From Tenacibaculum jejuense (GTDB lineage Bacteria; Bacteroidota; Bacteroidia; Flavobacteriales; Flavobacteriaceae), in the NCBI RefSeq assembly GCF_900198195.1, contig NZ_LT899436.1, positions 4,550,880 to 4,614,879 on the forward strand: a stretch of DNA of 64,000 nucleotides, written 5' to 3'. The notes beneath the pieces were generated by a model, which was not told the origin of the DNA, ran no database searches, and saw only the letters and a program-made list of their open reading frames with translations. The stretch's first letter is position 1. Every line of letters begins with the position of its first letter. Below, one piece after another: positions 1-9,233 of the stretch. The position numbers and the translations under genes were made by a program.

Positions 1-200
1 TCGTCTTGACCCGTTTCTGCAATTGCAACTGGAATTGTTAACTCTATATTTTCAGCCTTGAAACGTGGTATAGAAAAATGTTTTAACAAATCGTGTTTAG
101 CAAATTGCTCTGCAACTTCTAGAGATTTTAAATCAGAAACTAATCTTGCTTCAGCAATACTAGAAGCGATACTTCCTAAATATTCATTAAGTTTTACCAT
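1..200 (-). CDS. Partial gene, small protein related to the DUF2589 neighbour
   Basis: The gene starts with ATG at 198-200 and runs off the left edge, so only about 66 N-terminal residues are visible (MVKLNEYLGSIASSIAEARL at the start). A later stretch, IPRFKAENIELTIPVAI, resembles the 'iP.l.i..v.v.' pattern of the DUF2589 protein immediately upstream on the same strand. No signal peptide or membrane segment is visible. It follows the DUF2589 gene with a 77-bp gap and is probably co-transcribed. Function unknown; relation to DUF2589 is my reading of short sequence similarity. Confidence 0.7.
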   Translation of the reverse strand, partial: MVKLNEYLGSIASSIAEARLVSDLKSLEVAEQFAKHDLLKHFSIPRFKAENIELTIPVAIAETGQD

Positions 201-277
201 TGTTTTGTTTTAAGTTTTTAAAATGAAGGCCATTCAAAATGAATGACCTCCGTGGTTAGATTAATTCAAATAAATTA

Positions 278-898
278 CTAAGCTATAGTAGCAATACTAT
301 CTTCTAACATGCCTAAAATTCTATTTAATCCTTCTGGTAATTCTTCGTTTACAGCTCTAACTCTAACACCTAAGTTGTATGTTTTATCAACTTTAGTTCC
401 TTGAGTTGTATTTCTTCTGTAAGAAGCAGAAGCTTTAAATTTGATGAACTTGAACTTTAAACCTAGTTTAGCATCTAAAGCAAACTTTGTATCGATACTT
501 CTAGTTTCAACAGAACTTAAACGTGCATTAAAGTCAACATTTACTTCATCTATACGTAAAGATGGGATTGTTAACATTGTTAAAAACGGAACCTTTATTG
601 CCACGTTACTTTCTAAAAACTGATTATCAGTATCTGTGTCGGCTGGTAAACCTTCATCAGAAAGTTCGATAGCAGTTTTTCCAAAATGTGGATTAGCTGT
701 AGATTTCTTATATTTAAAATCTACATAACGTAAGTTATCTGGCTTTGCTGGATCAACATCTTTTTCAAACCCTACTCTTTCAATGAAATCTACAGTAGCC
801 ATAGAAGCTTCTGTTTGGGCTTGGATTGCCGCTTGTAACGGACCTCCGATATACACGTTGAAATCTAAACTGTTTAATTCTGGTACTAAATTTGGCAT
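278..898 (-). CDS. DUF2589 domain protein
   Basis: A 206-aa protein. Residues 18-45 (IGGPLQAAIQAQTEAS and following) and residues about 100-130 (VPFLTMLTIPSLRIDEVNVD) have the pattern I associate with the DUF2589 family, whose biochemical role is not established. No signal peptide or transmembrane segment. The second half is basic and beta-rich in appearance. It lies between the JAMM-toxin/immunity pair and a partial related gene on the same strand, so it is probably part of the toxin locus. Start chosen at the only reasonable ATG, 896-898. Confidence 0.75.
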   Translation of the reverse strand: MPNLVPELNSLDFNVYIGGPLQAAIQAQTEASMATVDFIERVGFEKDVDPAKPDNLRYVDFKYKKSTANPHFGKTAIELSDEGLPADTDTDNQFLESNVAIKVPFLTMLTIPSLRIDEVNVDFNARLSSVETRSIDTKFALDAKLGLKFKFIKFKASASYRRNTTQGTKVDKTYNLGVRVRAVNEELPEGLNRILGMLEDSIATIA

Positions 899-1145
899 AA
901 TAAATAGGATGGTTTTAAAATATACGTACTCTGTTTTTTATATGGTTTTTCTGCTTTCCTCCATAAGAGTTTTAATTTGGTTCTTTCATAAAATGTTTTG
1001 TCCTCTTCTATTAATTCACATACAGATACACCCGAAAAAGGTGAACAGATTGCAGTTTTATAGCATCATGATTCAAATGATAAGCGCTTGACTATAAAAG
1101 CTTCAAAAAATATGTTGGAATTAATGTTGAAGAGATTTTAAAAAA

Positions 1146-1265
1146 ATGAAGAAACTCAAGTTAAAACCTCAAAAAAAGTACCGTTTGGAATTCATACAAA
1201 ATAGCTCGATTTGCGACTGTATGCCAACTGACGATTACGAGTACAAATATACAACCTTTTTTTAG
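1146..1265 (+). CDS. Possible 39-aa cysteine-containing peptide
   Basis: A short open frame, MKKLKLKPQKKYRLEFIQNS at the N-terminus, followed by a CDC motif and an acidic, tyrosine-rich tail. The basic 'MKKLKLK' start resembles leaders of short Bacteroidetes natural-product precursors, but there is no GG site and no neighbouring modification enzyme. It sits alone in the 490-bp gap between two minus-strand genes, 55 bp from the terminator at 1321. It could equally be a chance frame or a cassette remnant. The rest of the gap 899-1390 shows no other gene. Confidence 0.3.
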   Translation: MKKLKLKPQKKYRLEFIQNSSICDCMPTDDYEYKYTTFF

Positions 1266-1320
1266 TTTTCACAAACTTTTTGCTGTTTTTTTTGTAAAAT
1301 GTTTTATTTTAACGTAGTAA

Positions 1321-1347
1321 AAATCCCGAAAGATAATTTCGGGATTT
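1321..1347 (-). terminator. Intrinsic terminator after the 177-aa gene
   Basis: AAATCCCGAAA and TTTCGGGATTT form an 11-bp stem around a short loop, with T/A-rich flanks on both sides. It lies 44 bp beyond the stop of the 177-aa gene on the minus strand and could act in both directions. Confidence 0.75.
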
Positions 1348-1390
1348 AATTTTTTGTGATATTGCTGGTTTCTTAAAGCTAAATAATATA

Positions 1391-1924
1391 CTAATAAACA
1401 ATTTTATCTTGATGGATATGAATAGTAATAATATCTTTAGTTACTTCTATGAAGTTTATTGGACTGTCGGAAACTGTATAAATCATTACTCCGTCTTCTT
1501 CTTTTTTTGTATCGATTTTATCACTTAACTCAGATGTTACCCAAGAAAAAACCATAGGTTGAGATTCTTTAAAATGAACTGCAACACTCTGAATACCACC
1601 GTAATCATCTTCTTTTACAACCATAGGTTTAATGTCTTGTAATTTTCGAGTGTTAACATCTTCGTAAAAAGGTGTGTTCTCTTTATCTAATCCCCACATA
1701 CATGTTTCTATACTTGCAAATTCAATAGGATATTGATCTTTAAAAATCCAAATTAAAGTTTTTACAAAATCATCAAGACCACTCTCTATAATTTGACTGC
1801 AAAATATTTCTTCATTCGGAAAATATAAGTCAACCCATTTTGGATCATCCCACTTATCTCGACCAATTGCTCTATGGTATATACTTTTATAAAAAAGCCA
1901 TTCTGTTACATTTCTATCTATCAT
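1391..1924 (-). CDS. Candidate immunity protein for the JAMM-type toxin
   Basis: A 177-aa soluble acidic protein with no signal peptide and no family I can name. It starts 9 bp after the stop of the 934-aa toxin-like gene and is followed by a terminator, the usual place and size for a polymorphic-toxin immunity gene. The inference of immunity rests on position, size and acidity only. Residues such as the paired Trp/Asp in 'GRDKWDDPKW' do not match SUKH or SUFU patterns. Confidence 0.6.
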   Translation of the reverse strand: MIDRNVTEWLFYKSIYHRAIGRDKWDDPKWVDLYFPNEEIFCSQIIESGLDDFVKTLIWIFKDQYPIEFASIETCMWGLDKENTPFYEDVNTRKLQDIKPMVVKEDDYGGIQSVAVHFKESQPMVFSWVTSELSDKIDTKKEEDGVMIYTVSDSPINFIEVTKDIITIHIHQDKIVY

Positions 1925-1933
1925 AATTGTTCA

Positions 1934-4738
1934 TTATATGAAAATTCTATAATCTATTTTATTCCCAAAAGTATTAAGTAGAAACTCTTCTTCAAAGTCT
2001 TGTAATAAAATACGATCAGTCTCTTCTTTAATATTAAGATTAAATTGTTTAATCCATTGTTTCTTTTTTCTTCTTAAAACCTTAAAGCCTTTAGTTACTT
2101 CTTGTCTTGTCAACTTAAATCCATTTTTGAGTTTAATACTATAAATAATACCATCAGTATTAATAGCTCTCATTTCCTTTAGTTGATACTGTAAAAATGT
2201 TTTGATATCTGCATTACTAAATCTTGTGAAGTTTGGATGATTATGAGTATATATTGCTCCTTTAAAACTCTTAAGCCTATCAATTGTAAGTTCACCAACA
2301 TCAAAAGCATCATCAATATTTATATAAGTTTTAGCATTAGATGTAAAGGGTTTTAAAGTTCTAAAACCTTTGGATTCATTATAAATAAATGCGTACTCTA
2401 ATTGGTTTTCAGGTAAAGTTTTACCATTAGGTCCTTTTGCTAATTTCAATATATCTTCTTCTGCTTTCTTAATAATTTTAGAAACATCATCAGATTTTAC
2501 ACTTACAAAACGAACAAATTTTTGCGCAACTCTATCAACATCTAAACGTTTTTTAATTCCTTTTTTGGAAATCAAACGCATTTCAGCAGTGATTTTGACC
2601 TTATCTACATCGTTTAAATCTCCTTTTTTAACCAAGTCATCCAAAGATCCCTCAAACTTAGAGTTTTTAACTAATTCTGTAGCTGTATTTTTTAACTTAC
2701 GCTCTAATGAAGCTGAAATTCCTCCAGCCAAAGAAGCCATTTCTAAATAAAATAAATATTTAGCTGCTAACTTTCCTAGCTCTGTATCTTCGGCTCCTGT
2801 TAATTTCAATAAAGCATTTACAGTTCCAGAGGTAACTTCTACTACTCCATCAGCAAACTCTGCTACGGTTTTTACTCCTTGCGTTGTTTTATAAAAAACA
2901 GTTTTTCCTTTCTGTAATACTCGTAATAAACGTCCTGCTTTAATGATATTTGCAACTCCAGATATTGTTGTCACTACATCTAAAGCATATTCTAAACTAG
3001 TAAATACATTTTCCCAGAATGCTTTTTCATTATTGGCAAATAAAACAAAAGCAGGTAGAATTGTTTTCGTTGCATTTGTAGTTTCTCCATCTTGTAATAA
3101 AAACTGTGGATTTTCGCTATTTACAAATGATATCGGTGAAAAAGGATGGTACTGATAATCGATATGTTGGAAAACATCTATAATCCTCGTTTCTCCCGTA
3201 TCTTCAAAAGTTACTTTACCATCATCAAAATTAATTCTAGGTTTTGGCACCTCCTTTTCTCCAGATTTTACTCGCACTGTAACGTCTAACTGGTTTTGCT
3301 CATCTTTCCAAGTAATTTCTGCATTATCGGTATAAAAACCTAACACTTTATTGGTTCTATAATCTAGTAATACAGGGCTAGTTTTGGTTATTTTTACCTT
3401 TTCATTTTTAGTTTCTTCTGTTACTGCGTAACTACTATTCTTCCAAATTTGCCATATAAAATCAATAAACTTAATAAACTGTTCTCCATCTATTCTTTTA
3501 GTTAACTTATACAACAGTGAGCTTTTGTCTTTTGTTCTCCTTTTTAAAAGTTCTTCTAAAAACAGATCGTTTTTCTTTTGATCTACATTATATTCATCGT
3601 CTTGATTTAGCTTTATTGCTTCTAAAAGTTTTAAAACTATATCCTCTTTATTGGTTCTGAAATTAGTAATAGCTTCTTCCGCTGCTTCTTGTACTAACTG
3701 CCACAGGTACTCTTCTCCAAAGTTTAAACCTCTAAATTTTTTCTGAAAGATTTCTTGCGGAACATAATATAAATAAGTCAGCTTTTCAGTAATGTTATTT
3801 TTACTCCTCTTTTTTAATAAAATCTGGATAATTTCTATATATTTTGTACTGAAATCAGATTTTCTATTTCCACTACCTTCAGTTGTATTTAAAATTGATA
3901 CACCATTTAAAAAATAAACCTCTACCATAAAACCTAAAAAACCTTCTGGGTCTCTAAATTTCAATTTTATAGCATAATCTTCTTTGAGTGGTTCTACCTC
4001 ATAGTCATCGTTTTCAATCATGTCGTAGTCGTAATAAACTGTAACTTGATCTTTATCGATTTGAAAATCTGGAAACCTATATAATTTACCTGGTTTAGGA
4101 TTTAAAGTTAAGTTTACATGTCTTCTATTAAGATCTTCTTCAGAAATTTCAGTTGTGATTTTTCCTAATGTTCTATCTATAAAATTATCCCTGTATCCTT
4201 TTGCATTGGTATAATCGACATAATATACTCCGCTAGATAACCCTCCTAGTTCTTTAGGATTGTACTCTAATGTTTTTCGTACGGATATTATAACTTCCCT
4301 TAATACTACATTTAAAAGATATACACTATTTTGTTCTTCATTATAAAATAGAGCCTCTTCTGTTACTACTCTTATCGCTATAAATGCTGAGTCATCTAAC
4401 GCTAAAAAATTTTCTTCTGAGGTTTCTCCTTTGATTAAATCTTCTATAGAAATGTATTTAGTTTGTCCGTTAAAATCTTTCTGAAAGAAGTAAGTTAAAC
4501 TCTTATTTGCTGTACTTACATATAGTGGTAATTCTGTAATGATTTCTGAAAATGGATTGTTAAATGGTCGACCATCTTTATATCTTATAACTCTAGTAAG
4601 GTTATTGCTTTTTAAATCTTGATTTTCATTGATAAAATCGTTGTCAATCCGTATAAATTGATATTCTTCTCTTCTTCTATCCCCGTTTTGACCTCGGTAA
4701 GGATTTAGAAAATTGATTAAATTATTAAAATCACTCAT
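1934..4738 (-). CDS. Polymorphic toxin-like protein, JAMM-like C-terminal domain
   Basis: A 934-aa protein without an N-terminal signal peptide. The first ~560 residues are a beta-rich, unrecognised delivery region. Residues ~570-730 are hydrophobic and helical (for example VVTTISGVANIIKAG), typical of pre-toxin regions. Near the C-terminus, H832-N-H-P835 followed by S841 and D844 resembles the JAMM/MPN+ metalloprotease signature HxHP(x6)SxxD, with one residue fewer in the spacer; an upstream Glu is present in the same domain. About 90 residues follow the motif. JAMM-like domains are known as toxin and processing modules in polymorphic toxins. The adjacent downstream gene is the candidate immunity protein. 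Target unknown. Confidence 0.65.
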   Translation of the reverse strand: MSDFNNLINFLNPYRGQNGDRRREEYQFIRIDNDFINENQDLKSNNLTRVIRYKDGRPFNNPFSEIITELPLYVSTANKSLTYFFQKDFNGQTKYISIEDLIKGETSEENFLALDDSAFIAIRVVTEEALFYNEEQNSVYLLNVVLREVIISVRKTLEYNPKELGGLSSGVYYVDYTNAKGYRDNFIDRTLGKITTEISEEDLNRRHVNLTLNPKPGKLYRFPDFQIDKDQVTVYYDYDMIENDDYEVEPLKEDYAIKLKFRDPEGFLGFMVEVYFLNGVSILNTTEGSGNRKSDFSTKYIEIIQILLKKRSKNNITEKLTYLYYVPQEIFQKKFRGLNFGEEYLWQLVQEAAEEAITNFRTNKEDIVLKLLEAIKLNQDDEYNVDQKKNDLFLEELLKRRTKDKSSLLYKLTKRIDGEQFIKFIDFIWQIWKNSSYAVTEETKNEKVKITKTSPVLLDYRTNKVLGFYTDNAEITWKDEQNQLDVTVRVKSGEKEVPKPRINFDDGKVTFEDTGETRIIDVFQHIDYQYHPFSPISFVNSENPQFLLQDGETTNATKTILPAFVLFANNEKAFWENVFTSLEYALDVVTTISGVANIIKAGRLLRVLQKGKTVFYKTTQGVKTVAEFADGVVEVTSGTVNALLKLTGAEDTELGKLAAKYLFYLEMASLAGGISASLERKLKNTATELVKNSKFEGSLDDLVKKGDLNDVDKVKITAEMRLISKKGIKKRLDVDRVAQKFVRFVSVKSDDVSKIIKKAEEDILKLAKGPNGKTLPENQLEYAFIYNESKGFRTLKPFTSNAKTYINIDDAFDVGELTIDRLKSFKGAIYTHNHPNFTRFSNADIKTFLQYQLKEMRAINTDGIIYSIKLKNGFKLTRQEVTKGFKVLRRKKKQWIKQFNLNIKEETDRILLQDFEEEFLLNTFGNKIDYRIFI

Positions 4739-4882
4739 AATATTTCTTTTTCTTTAACAAATTAATTGTCCATCATTTCATAAACACCTAATTGAATAGT
4801 CGTAAAACCTGAGTAATAAAACCTAGATTCTCAACACTACTCAAAAAGGTGTTTTTTAACATCTAAAAAGAATTAGAAATAG

Positions 4883-5932
4883 TTATGGTGTGTATACATT
4901 AGTCATGTATGTTATTGTAGCTATAATTCTACCATTTGTAAAACTTACATTTTCTTGCACCGAATTAACATCTATCTGACCCAAATTAAAATTATCTAAT
5001 AAACTTGCATGAATACATGATTTAGCTATTGCTATTTCACTTAAATCCGAGCCTCTGAGTTGATACAATTGACCCGCTGAATATGAGTTTATTGGAAAAG
5101 GAGCTGATATTGCTATTGGTCCAGAATTTCCATTAATATTGTTAACATCTATATTAACAGTTACTTTGTTTCCTATTCTAACATAATTACAATTTGAATT
5201 TGCAAAAGTATAACCAGTTCCTAAGTTTGGAGAATAAACTCCTTCCTCGTAAAAATTAGCTTTCATTAACCCATTACTATCTTTACTTGCAATTGGAATC
5301 ACATCACTTTTTTCTGTGCTAGGTTCAATTGGAATAACTAAAATATTTTTATAAAATGAACCTTCGCTATCGGGTACAAAAAGATCATAAGCAGCACTAT
5401 ATGTATTTTCTAGTTTGAAAACAATATAATCATTCAATACAATCTCATTTGTTCTTTGCATAATTAAACTTAAATTAAACAAAGTATCATCATAAAATAA
5501 AATTTGTAGCTTTTCTTTATTTCTAAGATATAATAAGTTTACATTTTCACTAATTCCTGTTTGTTTTACCAATAAATAGTTTCCATTATTTGTTCCGTCG
5601 TTGTAATTTGTAAAAAACACTAACAATGAACCATTTTCCCAAAGGAATGTAGGAAGTGCATCTCTATCTTTGAAATGATTAAAATCTAGTCTGCCAAACC
5701 TTTTTGTTAATGTTTTCAGCTTTTTAATTTCTAACTCAGAGAAATTACTTGTTTGAGCTGTTTCAGAACTTAAGGATACATCACCATTTTCATCAATAAT
5801 AAATCTTCGATTTGGTTCACCTACAGGCTGTTTTGCATCTATAAAACTATCAATTAAATCTGCATACTGTTCCTGTGTAGGTTTATCTCCAGTTTCAAAG
5901 TATGTTTTTAATTCTTCTTTTGTCTTTTTCAT
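4883..5932 (-). CDS. Fibre-like protein with KEELK N-terminal module (paralogue 2)
   Basis: About 349 aa from the ATG at 5930-5932; a longer frame to 5983 would overlap the preceding gene and lacks the family start. The N-terminus (MKKTKEELKTYFETGDKPTQ, then EQYADLIDSFID) is a module seen in Bacteroidetes phage tail-fibre-like proteins. The rest is beta-rich and ends in a Asn/Ser/Gly-rich region (~260-349) like a fibre tip or pectin-lyase-like head. It begins 4 bp after the stop of its paralogue. A role in surface recognition or scaffolding within the toxin system is inference. Confidence 0.6.
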   Translation of the reverse strand: MKKTKEELKTYFETGDKPTQEQYADLIDSFIDAKQPVGEPNRRFIIDENGDVSLSSETAQTSNFSELEIKKLKTLTKRFGRLDFNHFKDRDALPTFLWENGSLLVFFTNYNDGTNNGNYLLVKQTGISENVNLLYLRNKEKLQILFYDDTLFNLSLIMQRTNEIVLNDYIVFKLENTYSAAYDLFVPDSEGSFYKNILVIPIEPSTEKSDVIPIASKDSNGLMKANFYEEGVYSPNLGTGYTFANSNCNYVRIGNKVTVNIDVNNINGNSGPIAISAPFPINSYSAGQLYQLRGSDLSEIAIAKSCIHASLLDNFNLGQIDVNSVQENVSFTNGRIIATITYMTNVYTP

Positions 5933-5936
5933 ATGC

Positions 5937-6665
5937 TTACATTGTAATTGGTGATCTTGATGTGTTAGATACACTGTCTTCAAATGCAGGTTGCCAATCT
6001 ACAGCAACATTTCCAGATCCAAAATAAATATTAGATACTAAAACTCTAGGTGTATCCGGCACATCAATAATTAAATTACATGTTAAACTTCTTAACAAAG
6101 CATCTCCAAAAAAAGATGAAAAACCACTTATTCTTTCTAAATAATTTCTACCGCCAACATCTGTAATGTTATCTTTAGGAAGACCTATTTTTTCTGTAAT
6201 TACTGTTCCGTCTTCTGTTGTAGCAACAAACTCTATTGCAATCTCTCCACCTGGATTTGTTTTACCAGTAACTTGAAAATCTGCTGACATAAAGTAAGAA
6301 CTTGTTTTTGGCTCAGTAGCTCCATACATTTTTACTAATGGTACTTTGCATTCGTAAGTATCACCATTGGTTGTTTTTCGCTCATGACTTTTTAACACGT
6401 AATTACGAGTAGGTACTTTAATTAATTTTTCTAACTCTGGTTTATTCTTGATATAATCTGGCTGAGTAGCGTCTGATTGAGTCCAATTTGATTGTTGACT
6501 TACAAGATTTATCTCTCCATTTTCATTTATGTTAAATGTTCGGTTCGCTTCTCCTAAAGGCTGTTTTTCATCTATAAAACTATCTATTAAATCTGCATAT
6601 TGTGCTTGTGTAGGTTTGTCTCCTTTTTCAAAATAGCTCTTTAATTCTTCTTTACTTTTTTTCAT
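5937..6665 (-). CDS. Fibre-like protein with KEELK N-terminal module (paralogue 1)
   Basis: 242 aa from the ATG at 6663-6665, chosen because the conserved module MKKSKEELKSYFEKGDKPTQ starts there. The first ~55 residues are nearly identical to the next gene, then the two diverge: this one has a beta-rich C-terminal part (residues ~90-242) with no recognised fold. No signal peptide. First gene of a run continuing through the second paralogue and the JAMM toxin. Shared N-terminal anchor with different C-terminal domains is the usual plan of phage-like fibres. Confidence 0.6.
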   Translation of the reverse strand: MKKSKEELKSYFEKGDKPTQAQYADLIDSFIDEKQPLGEANRTFNINENGEINLVSQQSNWTQSDATQPDYIKNKPELEKLIKVPTRNYVLKSHERKTTNGDTYECKVPLVKMYGATEPKTSSYFMSADFQVTGKTNPGGEIAIEFVATTEDGTVITEKIGLPKDNITDVGGRNYLERISGFSSFFGDALLRSLTCNLIIDVPDTPRVLVSNIYFGSGNVAVDWQPAFEDSVSNTSRSPITM

Positions 6666-7381
6666 TATTATATTTTTAATTTTGTGAAATAAATACACAT
6701 AAAACTCAGGAATTACTTCACTATAAAAATCCCTGGGTTATTGATATGTAATCATCTTAATCTCTAAAATAGAGACATGTTCATACTACAGTACACCTAA
6801 GTGTCTGTTCGAAGATCTTTTCACTGATTTTTCTTTTTTAAATTAAAATGTTTTTTATATCTAAAACATTGATTTAAAATTGTTCATGCAAGTGTTTTTT
6901 TAAATAAAAAGAGATAAATAATGAATTGATTCTTTCTTTTTCTTTTTGTCTTAACTAGATTGTAGTTTAATCAATTTTTCTTTCTCCTCTGCAATACTGT
7001 TGTACTGTTAAATAAGCATTGCAAATATAACAAACATATTACAGTTTTAAAAACATTTTACAGTTAAAGTGTTGTGAAGGTTTTTAAATCGGTAGTTAAT
7101 CTAATTTCTATTAGGTCAAAAGTTGTATTCTCGATACGATTTTTCTCTATTTCATTCCAAAAAATCACTTGAATTGACAGCATTTTGCTCAAATACATAA
7201 CAGACTTACAGCAATAAACCTATTGTTACATACAATTCTTTATCACTAATATCCTGATTCAAAACAAGATAATATACACTTGATTTGAGCTTCTTCTTTC
7301 TATAACATTTAACTACTTTTCACTGTAAGTTGTACTGATTTTATAGTTACTTTTGAGGAAAATTTAAAAATTAAATTCGCA
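6666..7381 (-). promoter_or_regulatory. Intergenic region with candidate promoter for the fibre/JAMM-toxin run
   Basis: 716 bp without a convincing gene. On the minus strand two -7-like boxes are present, TATGTTTG (7031-7038) and TATATTTG (7022-7029), matching TAnnTTTG. Just upstream lies a 19-bp-spaced direct repeat of AACTGTAAnATG and the 12-mer AAGTGTTGTGAA (7067-7078, plus-strand reading), which also occurs at 18817-18828 ahead of the 1250-aa gene. The 7140-7381 part is AT-rich; it should hold the plus-strand promoter of the lipoprotein but I cannot place it. Confidence 0.45.
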
Positions 7382-8185
7382 ATGAAAAACAAAAAGTTAC
7401 TACTTGCTTTATTACCATTTTTATTAACAGCATGTGATGCCAATGAACTTCATGATATTAATGAAGAGCTTATAACTAATAACGAATCACATAAAAATAT
7501 AAGCAAATCTGAGGTTCAATTATTTTTAGACATGAATTCTGGTTCTTTAAATAAAAAAGTGCATCTAGAGGAAAATAGCTTTCAAAAATCAAATCTTGAT
7601 TTTTTGTGTGCCAATTCTTTAACTATTGTTTCAGATAAAGAAAGGAAAGTACTATCATACAATTTAGTACATAAAAATGATAACAGCTGTAATCCTTTAG
7701 ATCTAGTAAACTCTGACTTTGATTTAATTAGAAATCCTCACATTTGGCAAATCCCTCTTAATGTTGAAGCTCCTTACTATTTATATAATATATCTGCCGA
7801 CTCTAATCATGTAGGTAGTGTTGGTTATATATTAGAAAATGCTCTTAGAGGATTAAGGAATCAGGGAGTTCCTCCTGTTTTAGCACCAGGGACTAAAACT
7901 GAGTGGATAGAAACTAGTAATTTTGAAATATATTTTGATAATTTTTTCCACCATGATAGATTTCTTACTTCAGATTTAGAAATAATGAGAGATAGAATAG
8001 CTTGTTTAATTTTAGAGACTTATTTTAATAGTTATAACACCGTTAATTCTAATGGTATTTTACAAACTATAGGTAGAATTAAAGTAAGGCCAGATGCAAC
8101 TTTTTGTGGTGGTAAAGCTATTTTCACAACAGTTTCAATTGGTTACATAAAATATTCGCAAGATAATGATGAAGTTTTATTTTAA
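7382..8185 (+). CDS. Unknown lipoprotein inside the toxin locus
   Basis: 267 aa. A hydrophobic signal with the lipobox LLTAC (Cys at about residue 18) predicts lipidation by signal peptidase II. The mature part has a few cysteines and no family I recognise; a possible zinc-protease-like 'FFHHDRF' stretch near residue 197 is too weak to call. It is the only plus-strand gene in the toxin locus and shares a bidirectional terminator with the end of the immunity array. Whether it belongs to the system or is a passenger is open. Confidence 0.75.
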   Translation: MKNKKLLLALLPFLLTACDANELHDINEELITNNESHKNISKSEVQLFLDMNSGSLNKKVHLEENSFQKSNLDFLCANSLTIVSDKERKVLSYNLVHKNDNSCNPLDLVNSDFDLIRNPHIWQIPLNVEAPYYLYNISADSNHVGSVGYILENALRGLRNQGVPPVLAPGTKTEWIETSNFEIYFDNFFHHDRFLTSDLEIMRDRIACLILETYFNSYNTVNSNGILQTIGRIKVRPDATFCGGKAIFTTVSIGYIKYSQDNDEVLF

Positions 8186-8211
8186 GAATTGAAAATCATT
8201 ATCAGTTTTAT

Positions 8212-8249
8212 AAAAAAGAAGAGGTGCAAAATAGCACCTCTTCTTTTTT
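8212..8249. terminator. Bidirectional terminator
   Basis: AAGAAGAGGTGC and GCACCTCTTCTT form a 12-bp stem with A-run and T-run on either side. It closes the lipoprotein gene on plus and the immunity array on minus. Confidence 0.85.
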
Positions 8250-8290
8250 AATTGTAAAATATTACAAACACTTATTAAAATTTGTTTCTG

Positions 8291-8318
8291 CACTCGACAT
8301 AAGTTGAGCGCTAGCTTC
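8291..8318 (-). repeat. Left border repeat, copy 1
   Basis: On the plus strand, CACTCGACATAAGTTGAGCG followed by CTAGCTTC. It is related to 9704-9729; both contain a CGACnnnAGTyGAGCGCTAGCT core. Each copy lies just past the stop codon of an orphan immunity-like gene (8345 and 9751). Confidence 0.65.
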
Positions 8319-8344
8319 ATGTTATGCGGTTACCTTAAACAAAA

Positions 8345-8743
8345 CTAATTTCTGAACTCCTTTTTTCTAGTTTCTTTACTATTTAAAGTTACTTTTTTAT
8401 TTTCTCTAATGAATTCTCTTAACTCTTTCTTTTTTTCTTTTGATACTGACTTGTTAAATTTTATAGAGTCGTTATCTATAAATAAAAAATCACCTAGAGA
8501 ACTCTGTTCCAATAAATTTTGATAATCAGTTTTATTTCTATCTTTCAAAGATAATTCAGTTTCAACACTTATTTCTAAATCTATAAATACTGGGTGATTC
8601 CATACTAAGATCTCTTGAAACATTACGGATAATCTTTTATCATCTATTTTCTCATTAACTTTTTGAAAATAGATTAACTTGTAATTTTCAGTATCTACAA
8701 ATCTTATCATTTCATTCAAAAGATTTATTACATTGTTTTTCAT
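8345..8743 (-). CDS. Orphan immunity-like protein, 132 aa
   Basis: A 132-aa soluble protein, acidic in the middle and very Lys/Arg-rich at the C-terminus (residues ~100-132). I do not recognise a family. It is the last gene of the array. It lies between a left-border repeat (8291-8318) and a right-border repeat (8776-8812), has no complete toxin beside it, and is close in size to its immunity-like neighbours. Immunity function is inferred from this context only. Confidence 0.55.
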   Translation of the reverse strand: MKNNVINLLNEMIRFVDTENYKLIYFQKVNEKIDDKRLSVMFQEILVWNHPVFIDLEISVETELSLKDRNKTDYQNLLEQSSLGDFLFIDNDSIKFNKSVSKEKKKELREFIRENKKVTLNSKETRKKEFRN

Positions 8744-8775
8744 TTTAATATTTATCTTTTGTTAATCTCTTCTCT

Positions 8776-8812
8776 GACAAGAAAATACTTTCTATACTTT
8801 ACTTTAAAATAT
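8776..8812 (-). repeat. Right border repeat, copy A
   Basis: GAAAATACTTTCTATACTTT then ACTTTAAAAT on the plus strand. It is related to 10115-10152 and 10971-11008. Located just upstream (minus strand) of the 132-aa immunity-like gene. Confidence 0.7.
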
Positions 8813-9226
8813 TAATCATCTGATTTAATCAACCCTTTTATAAACTCAGTAAAAGAGCTAGCTAAATCTAAACGATTTCCGTCTGGGAAAAAAGCATAAA
8901 TAGATCCATTATCTCCTTTTTTTGTAAGAGACATACATAATTTGCCTCCTCTTATAGCGCCTATATATATCTGTTTTAGGTAAGATATTTTCTTTAGCAA
9001 CTAAAGCATTTTCCATATTATCATCTTCGAACTTTATTGGGAGAAAATACGAAAACTTTATATCATCATCTAAATACCATTCATAAAATTCTAATGTACC
9101 ACCCCCATTGTATTTAAGCATATGATTTCTATAGTCATCAGGTAGTTTTAAACCATTAAGTTTTATTTCAAAATTATTTAATTCTTCTTCTGTAATTAAC
9201 TCATTTTCTATTTCAAATTCTATCAT
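8812..9226 (-). pseudogene. SUKH (SMI1/KNR4-like) immunity gene, frameshifted
   Basis: Two overlapping frames together make one ~138-aa SUKH-1-type protein. The first (from 9226) has the family hallmark LPDDYRNHMLKYNGG at residues ~28-42. The second (to 8812) supplies GSIYAFFPDGNRLDLASSFT and the usual C-terminal helix. The break falls in an AT dinucleotide tract at about 8962-8970; adding one AT unit restores a single frame. SUKH proteins are known immunity proteins of nuclease-type polymorphic toxins. It follows the WHH toxin remnant by 7 bp. It could be inactivated, phase-variable or a sequencing slip. Confidence 0.75.
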
Positions 9227-9233
9227 ATTATTT

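Noticed and set aside
783..1091. Plus-strand frame of 102 codons over the start of the DUF2589 gene
   Set aside because: Antisense to a gene with clear family similarity; the remainder is AT-rich with no domain.
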